From CAZNHL01 sp964572965 (GTDB taxonomy: Bacteria; Bacteroidota; Bacteroidia; Cytophagales; UBA9547), in contig CAZNHL010000105.1 of the NCBI GenBank assembly GCA_964572965.1, positions 1 to 9,729 of the forward strand: a stretch of 9,729 bases of DNA, written 5' to 3'. Every line of letters starts with the position of its first letter. Position 1 is the first letter of the stretch. The notes below the pieces were generated by a model, which was not told where the DNA came from, did not search any database, and worked only from the letters and a program-made list of their open reading frames with translations. Made by a program: the position numbers and the translations under genes. Below, one piece after another: positions 1 through 6,325 of the stretch.

Positions 1-1991
1 GCGTCCTCTCCCAGTTTAGTTGAGCCGTTATAAAACTCAACTTTAGAGATATTAGCATACGTATCGCTTGCTGTTGCAGTAATATTCACTGCTGCAGGAG
101 CAGTATAGCTTGCATTATTTGCCGGGGCTGTAACAGCTACGCCCGGGATATCTGTAGTCGGAATAAATTTCCATTGTCCCCAGGTTTGTCCATTATCTGT
201 CCACTGTTGTACGGCAGCTCCGGCATTAGTACTGGCTCCGGCAACTTCTATGATTTTAGCACTGTGTACAGGCATAATTTTATAATAGCCATCTCCTGTC
301 GGTGCAACAACAAATTCCTGATTTGCAGCACCGGCATAGTAAGTCCACTGCTGAACTTTTGCTCCGTCAGCAACACTTACATTTTCAATATCCAATGATT
401 TTCCGCTGGATACTGAGAGTATTTTATAAACACCATTACCAAGATGCGTCAATGCCGCCTGTTGATTATTGCCGCCATTAAACGTCCATTGATTAAATTT
501 AGCCCCGTCGGCAGCATCATTGTTAATAAGGTCCAGGAATTTACCGCTATTTCTGTTTTGTATATAATACTTACCGCTGAGTGTTGTTGTTCCGGCCGGC
601 AAAGGGTTAAAAACATAAGTCACTGCCGAAGATCCCGGAATACTGACATTAAAGGATTTTGAGTTAAATCCGACACTCATGTTGGTTGTACCACCGCTAT
701 TATAAACCACAAGAACGATTGAGCCGTCAGGATTTCTGAAAGCCACATTGTTCAGACTGTTATTAGTAGTGGTTGACTGAATTCTGACAGCATCTGGCTT
801 TACAAATTTTGACAGCTGTCCTACCACATAAAAAGAAACGTTTTTGCTGTACGAAGTACTGTTATTGATAGTAACTGCCCCCAGACAGGTAGTACATCCA
901 CCGGGAGTACGGGGTCCGAAAGAAGAGTTTGTCGCCAGGTTCCATTCCAGTGCCATTTTTCCCCAGTTATTCATAGAGCCGATCATCACATTTTGCATAT
1001 GCCATGGAAAGTCTCCCGAAAACCCACCCGTAGTACTGGTGAATTGTTCTGTAAAATAGACGTTTTTATTGGTTGCGTTACGTACGGTGCTCATTGCAGA
1101 AATATCCCCTGCATATAAGTGGAATGCAGCCCCGTCGGCATAAGAGCTATTATTCAATACCTGAATAGGATAACTGGTATTATCGCAGTTATGGTCGAAA
1201 GCAATAATCTTTGTTGAATATCCTGCATTTTTGATAGCCGGGCCGAGTATGTTAATGAAGTTGGTCGCTTCTGTAGCATTCATCAGCATGCTTGGCTCAT
1301 TGTGAGAATTTTCCGGTTCATTCTGAGGAGTTACCCCCCAGACATTAATCCCCTGAGCTTTCATCGCAGCAAGATATTTCACAAAATAATTGGCATAGGT
1401 AGTATAATAAGCTGCATTTAAACTTCCCCCAATCCAGGAATTATTGGTTTTCATCCACCTTGGCGCTGACCATGGTGTTGCCAATACTTTAATATTAGGA
1501 TTAATTGCCAGGATTCTTTTCAGCAATGGAATCAGGTAAGTAAGATCAGGGCCGGCAAGGCTGAAATTATTCAGATTAGGGTCTGCTGCGCCATCATTAT
1601 ATGAATAAGAAGACGAACTTAAGTCTGATGCTCCAATACTGATTCTGACTACCGACACCCCTATTCCGGAGGTACTGAAGAAATCATTCAACAGCGCATT
1701 TTGCTGTGTAGTTGAGAGCTGACTAATAGCCTCGGCACTACCTTGCGTAAGGCTAAAGCCATAGCCATCAATTGACTGATAGGTTGTGCCCTGATTGATA
1801 CTGATAGTTGGAGTTCCCGAAGACGCGGTAAAGTTAACTGCTGTTTGCTGACTAAGTAATGCGCTCTGGCTATTAGTCGTAAGCCATGAGTTGACCGTTT
1901 GTGCATTAACCTGTACGATGCCTATCAGGCCTATCGCTCCTCCAATAATATTTTTAACAAACGCAGGCGTTTTTGAAGAATAGACTTTCAT
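1..1991 (-). CDS. Secreted GH30 glycoside hydrolase with ricin-type lectin and Ig-like domains (3' end beyond the window)
   Basis: The frame is open from ATG at 1991 to the left edge (663 codons, no stop), so the C-terminus is missing. Residues 1-30 form a signal peptide ending VNA/QT. Residues about 60-470 match GH30: GFSLTQGSAE early in the barrel, WSAPRWMKTN, acid/base Glu225 in VTPQNEP, nucleophile Glu315 in YFTEQF, then the beta-sandwich that closes GH30 enzymes. Residues 472-611 are a ricin-type trefoil lectin with three Q-W repeats (NQWTF, QQWTYY, QQWTDN), and an Ig-like repeat begins near 614. GH30 enzymes are retaining exo- or endo-hydrolases; the TLTGGSA-like and TPQNEP motifs resemble bacterial beta-1,6-glucanases or glucosylceramidase-like enzymes, but the subfamily is not certain. 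It starts 110 bp after the GH18 gene in the same direction, probably co-transcribed. I infer a T9SS sorting tail past the edge, as in its neighbour. No Shine-Dalgarno precedes the ATG. Confidence 0.9.
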   Translation of the reverse strand, partial: MKVYSSKTPAFVKNIIGGAIGLIGIVQVNAQTVNSWLTTNSQSALLSQQTAVNFTASSGTPTISINQGTTYQSIDGYGFSLTQGSAEAISQLSTTQQNALLNDFFSTSGIGVSVVRISIGASDLSSSSYSYNDGAADPNLNNFSLAGPDLTYLIPLLKRILAINPNIKVLATPWSAPRWMKTNNSWIGGSLNAAYYTTYANYFVKYLAAMKAQGINVWGVTPQNEPENSHNEPSMLMNATEATNFINILGPAIKNAGYSTKIIAFDHNCDNTSYPIQVLNNSSYADGAAFHLYAGDISAMSTVRNATNKNVYFTEQFTSTTGGFSGDFPWHMQNVMIGSMNNWGKMALEWNLATNSSFGPRTPGGCTTCLGAVTINNSTSYSKNVSFYVVGQLSKFVKPDAVRIQSTTTNNSLNNVAFRNPDGSIVLVVYNSGGTTNMSVGFNSKSFNVSIPGSSAVTYVFNPLPAGTTTLSGKYYIQNRNSGKFLDLINNDAADGAKFNQWTFNGGNNQQAALTHLGNGVYKILSVSSGKSLDIENVSVADGAKVQQWTYYAGAANQEFVVAPTGDGYYKIMPVHSAKIIEVAGASTNAGAAVQQWTDNGQTWGQWKFIPTTDIPGVAVTAPANNASYTAPAAVNITATASDTYANISKVEFYNGSTKLGED

Positions 1992-2101
1992 CCAAATTTG
2001 ATTTGTTGGTAGATAAATAAGTGTTAGTGATACCTTTTGCTTTAAGACAAAGAGACTGTTTCCTGATGAACAGTTTGTAAAAAACAGTTTTTACCCATCT
2101 T
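1992..2101 (-). other. Spacer between the GH18-like and GH30 genes
   Basis: 110 bp, A/T rich. It contains an A/T-only-armed hairpin at 2077-2094 (GTAAAAA / TTTTTAC, 4-nt loop) and a second dyad at 2055-2074 (ACTGTT / AACAGT, 8-nt loop). Neither is followed by a U tract in the direction of transcription, so neither looks like a strong terminator. No convincing TAnnTTTG promoter is visible. Read-through from the GH18-like gene into the GH30 gene is the simplest reading. Confidence 0.5.
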
Positions 2102-5100
2102 CTATCGTTTAATAAAGCGATGAATAGAAACTGCTTCATTTTGTCTGATGCGAAGGAAATACACTCCCGGTGCCAACGCCTCCGTATTTAGAACTGTCGC
2201 AAAACCATCTGCTTTTGTAGAGAAAACCCCATTACCATAAATATCTGCAACCTCAACAGTACTTCCTGTTAAGTCTGCTTCTGAAGTGATATACAGTTCC
2301 TGATCGGCAGGATTAGGGAAGATGTTTAACCCATTAGATAAAAGGTTATTATCATCGATACCCGTTGTCTTAGTTACAGTAATCGAAACCGGAGCAGAGC
2401 TTGTTGCTAAGCCCTCATTGTCATAAGCCTTCGCTGTAATCGTATAAGTACCAAGCACTACATCTGTCCATGTAAATTCAAAAGGACTCATAGTAGACTC
2501 TCCTATTTTTGTACTTCCATTGTAGAACTCCACTTTAACAATTGACCCGTCAGAATCTGCTGCATTTGCAGAAATTGCTATCGTTGCCGGAGCCGCAAAA
2601 ATAGCCCCCGCTGTTGGTGAAGTCAGTGTGATTGTCGGAGCTGCATTTGGTGCTTTTACTGTGATTGATACCGCAGCCGAAGTTGTTACAGCGCCAGAAT
2701 TATCGGTTGCTTTAGCAGTGATCGAATAAGTCCCGGCAGCTACATTTGTCCAGTTGTAAGTGTATGGCGGGCTTGTTTTTTCATCCAGTTTAGTAGTTCC
2801 CTGAAAGAATTCGACTTTAGTGATGCTACCATCCGAATCAGTTGCATTGGCGGTGATAGCCACCGTTGTCGGAGCCGTGAAAGCAGTATTTGCTGTTGGC
2901 GAAGTCAATGTTACTGCAGGAGCCACATTTGGTGCTTTTACAGTGATTGAAACCGCGGCCGAAGTTGTTGTGCCCCCTTTATCATCAGTAGCTTTTGCAG
3001 TAATACTATAAGTTCCGGCAGCTACGTCAGCCCAGCTGTGAGTGTATGGCGGGCTTGTCTTTTCACCCAGTTTAGTAGTTCCCTGGAAGAATTCGACTTT
3101 AGTGACAGTACCGTCCGAATCAGTTGCATTGGCAGCAATAGCTACTGTTGCCGGAGCCGTGAAAGCAGTACTTGCTGTTGGCGAAGTCAATGAAACTACA
3201 GGATTGTTATTGGCATTTACTTTTACAGTAACGGGGGGCGATGTTGTTACCCCGTTATTGTTATCCGTAGCCTTTGCTGTAATAGTGTAAGTACCCGCCG
3301 CTACGTTAGTCCAGCTATAGCTATAAGGTGCAGAAGCGTCTGAATAAAGCAAAGTAGTACCATTATAGAAATCAACTTTACTGATAGAACCGTCTGCGTC
3401 CGTAGCCGTTGCAGTCAGGTTAACAGTGGCAGCCGCAACATAAGTAGCATTATTTGCAGGAGCAGTAACAGACACTGTTGGCAAACTGTTTACTTTGATA
3501 CTGATAACTGATGAGGTAGCAGTTCCGCTGATCTCATTTATGGCTTTTGCAGTAATAGAATAAGTACCGGCAGCTACATTAGCCCAGCTATAGGTATAAG
3601 GAGCAGTGGCATCTTCGCCCAACTTTGTAGTACCATTATAGAATTCTACCTTCGTAATATTGGCAAAAGCATCAGTTGCCGTAGCAGCAAGGTTAATTGT
3701 TGCAGGAGCATTAACAACTGTATTATTTGACGGAGCGCTGATAGTTACAACAGGTATATCATTCGTCGGGATAAATTTCCACTGGCCACAAGTCTGGCCG
3801 TTATCACTCCATTGCTGCACTCTAGAACCAGAAGCTTTGCTGGCATCTTTAACTTCAATGATCTGATTGGCGTGTGTCGGTATTAATTTGTAAAAACCAT
3901 CACCAGTCGAAATTACAATAAACTTCTGCTGAGCAGCACCAGTATAATCCCACTGCTGCAATACTGTACCCTGAGCTGTATTTCCCCCTTCGATATCAAA
4001 TGCTTTTCCGCTCTTTGCAGAGATTATTTTGTAAACACCATTACCCTGATCAGTAAAAGTAAATTTCTCATTGTCACCATTTTCAAAAGGCCATTGTACA
4101 ATTACACCGCCATTGGCATTACTGCCTCCCGACAGGTTCATGTATTGACCGCTGTTCCGGTTCTGAATAAAAAACTGTTTGTTCAGACCCGTTACACCAT
4201 TGGCTCTGATAACCAGCGATGAAATATTGTCATTTAGTCCATTGTCGGTAAGGCAATCGTCTGATGCAGAGAAAAGAGCATTAGTACCCGATTGGTTATT
4301 ATCTACATAAACCCTGACAACGTAGCCCTGATTTACCTTAAGAGAGGAAATATCATTATCTGAAATACCTTTACTGATGAGATCCTTTGTTGTGTAAGTC
4401 CCTTCACCAAGACTCACTTTATAACCTCCATAATTACAGTCAGAATAGAAAGAAACAGCACCGGTCGAATTAACAGGTGTTAACAGCCACTGACTATAAG
4501 TACTACCGTCATTAGTAGCCTGTTTAATTTTGGCACCTGTTGAGTTACTTGACCCTTCAACCTTTAGCGCCAATCCGCTATGGCGTGCTATCAACTGATA
4601 ATATCCTGCATTATTCTGAACCAGAATAAACTGCTGATTATAACTCCCGTAATAAGTCCAGATCTGTAACTGAGTAGCATTTAAAGGGTTCTGATCAGTA
4701 ATATCAAAAGACTTTCCGCTTTTAACACCATTTATTCTGTAAATTCCATTTCCAAGTTCAACAAGCGAGAACTGCTGATTATCACCGAAACTTCCAGTCC
4801 ATTGTATCAGATTTGAACCATCGGTGACAGCTGCCCCGCTTACATCCATATAAAGTTTGCTGCTACGGTTCCTGATATAAAAGTTCCCTGAGAAACCGGA
4901 AATCCCCTTCGCTGTAATCTGTATAGAAGAGATATTATCATTTAAATTATTGTCGACCAGGCATTCATCAGCATCGGTAAAAGTAGCATTGGTACCAGAA
5001 AAATTGTCGTTCACAAAAACTTTTACACTATAGCCCGGATTCACTTTAATAGATGAAATAGAATTGGCAGGAATGCCATAAGCCAATAACTGAGCTTTGG

Positions 5101-6052
5101 TGAATGTTCCTTCAGGAAGCCCAATTGCTGAGCCCCCATAACTACAGTCCCCATAAAAAGTAGCCACTGCCCCTCTTGTTACTGCCGGACCGCCATAAAT
5201 ATCATTGATGCGGCCTGCCAGCTGACGTAGATTCACACCGTTATCATTATACACCCAGATAAAGCCACCTTTTGCTCCACAATTGTTTTTAGCACTAGTC
5301 ATTTTATTAGACACTGACGTCGCTTCAGCATAGTTCAGGTCACCGGTATACAAAGGAATATTGTTGATATTCCAATTACATGGATTGTTGCCTGCGCCAC
5401 CTTCATACCATTGTAAATCTATCCTGTCTACGCTGCCGGGTTTCTGATTATTGACATTAGTCGCCAATTGCTGCCAGTAAGATTTATTCATATAAGGAGC
5501 CAGCGTTGTTTTATAACCCAGATTAGCCAGCATCACGTGAAAAGCAGTAGCACTGTTAACATCATAGGTTTCTTCATCGTCATTATTAATAGCATCCATT
5601 GATGGAATCGCATTTTTCAACGCCTGAAAATTCCGGTAAAGAATACTGCCGGTACCTGTACCCTGTGACGCCACAAGTGCTTTTATATTCGCATAAGAAT
5701 GGTTGCCCCAACCTCCAATGCAAGACTCCACCCTTTTAATAGAGGTTACCCCTTGCTTGAGCGAAGTAACATCACTCACATAATAAGGCTGCGTATTGCC
5801 AAAAACATAAGCTCCGTTTTTACAGATAGTTTCTCCGTCAGTTGTCAGATCTCCATTGGCTTCCACACTGATATTAAAGAGTATGACATACGAGAAGCCC
5901 GAAGCCTTTAACTGAGTAATAGTCCCAGGTCTTTCCCTCCGGAAATGCCCACCCACATAAATACCCGCTGTACCGGATTGTGCTGTTGAATGATAAGGTT
6001 CGAAAACAAGAGTGATAAGGATCAACAGAGGGAAAGCCTTGAAGAATTTCAT
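2102..6052 (-). CDS. Large T9SS-secreted GH18-like protein with tandem beta/gamma-crystallin and ricin lectin modules and five Ig repeats
   Basis: 1316 residues from ATG at 6052; a TTG three codons upstream (6061) is in frame, but the signal peptide begins naturally at MKFFKAF. Order: signal peptide 1-24 (ends STA/QSG); GH18-like barrel about 28-290; beta/gamma-crystallin 294-381; ricin lectin 386-526; beta/gamma-crystallin 531-617; ricin lectin 622-763; five Ig-like repeats 768-1227; Por sorting domain about 1241-1316, starting GLNIFPNP and ending HRFIKR. GH18 signs are CIGGWG at 111-116 (the SxGG strand), D153-A-I-N156-N-D158-D-E160 in place of DGxDxDxE, QWY at 214-216 and GFIWVY at 263-268. 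Catalytic Glu160 and Asp158 are kept; the middle Asp is Asn. GH18 enzymes cleave beta-1,4 GlcNAc links (chitinases, endo-beta-N-acetylglucosaminidases), but substrate and activity are not proven here. The protein should cross the outer membrane by type IX secretion and be released or surface-attached. The GH30 gene follows 110 bp downstream. Confidence 0.9.
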   Translation of the reverse strand: MKFFKAFPLLILITLVFEPYHSTAQSGTAGIYVGGHFRRERPGTITQLKASGFSYVILFNISVEANGDLTTDGETICKNGAYVFGNTQPYYVSDVTSLKQGVTSIKRVESCIGGWGNHSYANIKALVASQGTGTGSILYRNFQALKNAIPSMDAINNDDEETYDVNSATAFHVMLANLGYKTTLAPYMNKSYWQQLATNVNNQKPGSVDRIDLQWYEGGAGNNPCNWNINNIPLYTGDLNYAEATSVSNKMTSAKNNCGAKGGFIWVYNDNGVNLRQLAGRINDIYGGPAVTRGAVATFYGDCSYGGSAIGLPEGTFTKAQLLAYGIPANSISSIKVNPGYSVKVFVNDNFSGTNATFTDADECLVDNNLNDNISSIQITAKGISGFSGNFYIRNRSSKLYMDVSGAAVTDGSNLIQWTGSFGDNQQFSLVELGNGIYRINGVKSGKSFDITDQNPLNATQLQIWTYYGSYNQQFILVQNNAGYYQLIARHSGLALKVEGSSNSTGAKIKQATNDGSTYSQWLLTPVNSTGAVSFYSDCNYGGYKVSLGEGTYTTKDLISKGISDNDISSLKVNQGYVVRVYVDNNQSGTNALFSASDDCLTDNGLNDNISSLVIRANGVTGLNKQFFIQNRNSGQYMNLSGGSNANGGVIVQWPFENGDNEKFTFTDQGNGVYKIISAKSGKAFDIEGGNTAQGTVLQQWDYTGAAQQKFIVISTGDGFYKLIPTHANQIIEVKDASKASGSRVQQWSDNGQTCGQWKFIPTNDIPVVTISAPSNNTVVNAPATINLAATATDAFANITKVEFYNGTTKLGEDATAPYTYSWANVAAGTYSITAKAINEISGTATSSVISIKVNSLPTVSVTAPANNATYVAAATVNLTATATDADGSISKVDFYNGTTLLYSDASAPYSYSWTNVAAGTYTITAKATDNNNGVTTSPPVTVKVNANNNPVVSLTSPTASTAFTAPATVAIAANATDSDGTVTKVEFFQGTTKLGEKTSPPYTHSWADVAAGTYSITAKATDDKGGTTTSAAVSITVKAPNVAPAVTLTSPTANTAFTAPTTVAITANATDSDGSITKVEFFQGTTKLDEKTSPPYTYNWTNVAAGTYSITAKATDNSGAVTTSAAVSITVKAPNAAPTITLTSPTAGAIFAAPATIAISANAADSDGSIVKVEFYNGSTKIGESTMSPFEFTWTDVVLGTYTITAKAYDNEGLATSSAPVSITVTKTTGIDDNNLLSNGLNIFPNPADQELYITSEADLTGSTVEVADIYGNGVFSTKADGFATVLNTEALAPGVYFLRIRQNEAVSIHRFIKR
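2105..2332 (-). other. Type IX secretion (Por) C-terminal sorting domain
   Basis: Residues 1241-1316 of the GH18-like protein. Starts GLNIFPNPADQELYI, continues with VEVADIYGNGVF and LAPGVYFLRIRQN, and ends with a basic tail (HRFIKR). This is the usual type A sorting signal of Bacteroidota, recognised by the T9SS and normally removed after export. Confidence 0.93.
2372..3751 (-). repeat. Five tandem Ig-like domain repeats inside the GH18-like gene
   Basis: Residues 768-1227, five units of 88-94 residues (DNA 3488-3751, 3215-3487, 2936-3214, 2654-2935, 2372-2653). Each carries a TATDADGSISKVEFYNGTT-like core and an AAGTYSITAKATD-like end, the pattern of bacterial Ig (Big_9-like) spacers. Units three and four are very alike in DNA too, including a shared stretch reading GTGTATGGCGGGCTTGT on the plus strand at 2759-2775 and 3041-3057. 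Such arrays act as spacers between catalytic or binding domains and the sorting tail. Confidence 0.88.
3764..4189 (-). other. Ricin-type lectin domain, copy 2
   Basis: Residues 622-763. All three repeats keep the Q-W motif (VQWPFE, QQWDYT, QQWSDN). It is closer to the ricin domain of the adjacent GH30 protein than to copy 1: both end GQWKFIPT followed by DIP and an Ig repeat. The GH30 copy has Trp where this one has Cys755 (GQTWGQW against GQTCGQW). Confidence 0.87.
4202..4462 (-). other. Beta/gamma-crystallin domain, copy 2
   Basis: Residues 531-617. Begins AVSFYSDCNYGG; both calcium motifs are canonical here (DNDISS at 565-570 and NDNISS at 607-612). Cys539 and Cys600 match the cysteine pair of copy 1. 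This copy is predicted to bind two calcium ions. Confidence 0.87.
4475..4897 (-). other. Ricin-type lectin domain, copy 1
   Basis: Residues 386-526, a beta-trefoil with three repeats. Repeats one and two keep recognisable Q-W ends (LIQWTGS and QIWTYYG, followed by NQQF); in repeat three the Trp is replaced (KIKQATND), so that sugar pocket may be lost. The opening NFYIRNRSSKLYMDV is the usual start of RICIN domains in secreted Bacteroidota enzymes. Confidence 0.85.
4910..5173 (-). other. Beta/gamma-crystallin domain, copy 1
   Basis: Residues 294-381. The two Greek-key halves begin AVATFYGDCSYGG and VKVFVNDNFSG. The calcium-site motif N/D-N/D-x-x-S/T-S is canonical in the second half (NDNISS, 371-376) and has Ala in the first place in the first half (ANSISS, 329-334). 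Cys303 and Cys364 are 61 residues apart, the same as in copy 2. Microbial domains of this family commonly bind calcium; a stabilising role outside the cell is inferred. Confidence 0.85.
5183..5971 (-). other. GH18-like catalytic domain
   Basis: Residues about 28-290 of the large secreted protein. It shows strand 3 (VESCIGGWG), the strand-4 active-site motif ending in Glu160, a strand-6 DLQWYEGG and a strand-8 GGFIWVYND with the conserved Trp. At about 260 residues it is compact and lacks room for the alpha+beta insertion of large chitinases, which is closer to endo-beta-N-acetylglucosaminidase or small chitinase forms. Four cysteines (77, 111, 225, 258) could form disulfides. The Asp-to-Asn change at 156 makes either an active or a lectin-like domain possible. 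Confidence 0.75.
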
Positions 6053-6266
6053 AATTAGCAAGCGTTATTAAACTGATTAAGTCAAAAACAAATAATTAGC
6101 TGCATGTGCAGTTTCTCAGCCTAAAGTTAGGCCAGAATACCGCATATTGGCTATATACGACACCGGACAAATCATGGACAAGTCACAAAAAATCTTTTGT
6201 AAACAATATTTTACAGCACTTTAATCATGCTAGCTGAACTTTTTTATGGAATAGACTTAGTTTCCC
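6053..6266 (-). promoter_or_regulatory. Upstream region of the GH18-like gene
   Basis: About 210 bp between the pyrophosphatase terminator and the GH18-like start; it must hold the promoter for the secreted-enzyme pair. I see no perfect TAnnTTTG: the nearest is TAACTTTA (minus strand, about 6121-6128) and TAATTATTTG (about 6088-6097, with too long an inner spacer). A short dyad CTGCATGTGCAG lies at 6100-6111, upstream of that second candidate, and could be a regulator site. Exact promoter not assigned. Confidence 0.4.
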
Positions 6267-6303
6267 AAAAACAAAAAAGGCCATTCCGAAGAACAGCCTT
6301 TTT
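6267..6303 (-). terminator. Intrinsic terminator of the pyrophosphatase gene, UUCG-capped
   Basis: On the minus strand a 13-bp stem (6274-6303) with five A-U pairs at the base, GGC/GCC, two G-U wobbles and a closing C-UUCG-G tetraloop is followed by UUUUUUGUUUUU. It begins 22 nt after the TAA at 6326. The two G-U wobbles become A-C mismatches in the plus-strand transcript, so the hairpin is built for minus-strand transcription. Confidence 0.92.
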
Positions 6304-6325
6304 CTAAATAATTTATATGAATACC

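Noticed and set aside
2055..2094. Two hairpins in the gap between the GH18-like and GH30 genes as a terminator
   Set aside because: Stems are 6-7 bp and mostly A/T, and neither is followed by a U tract on the minus strand, so efficient termination is unlikely.
1688..2139. Short minus-strand open frames overlapping the GH30 start and the GH18-like stop
   Set aside because: They overlap verified coding frames (signal peptide and sorting domain) and show no recognisable features of their own.
2820..3290. Plus-strand open frames rich in Val and Ala opposite the Ig repeats
   Set aside because: They repeat with the Ig units and lie antisense to a well-supported coding sequence; they are mirror effects of its codon pattern.
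2372..3751. Repeat array as CRISPR or a mobile-element feature
   Set aside because: The periodicity is about 280 bp, in frame and protein-coding; there are no short identical repeats with unique spacers and no transposase, tRNA or attachment sites in the window.
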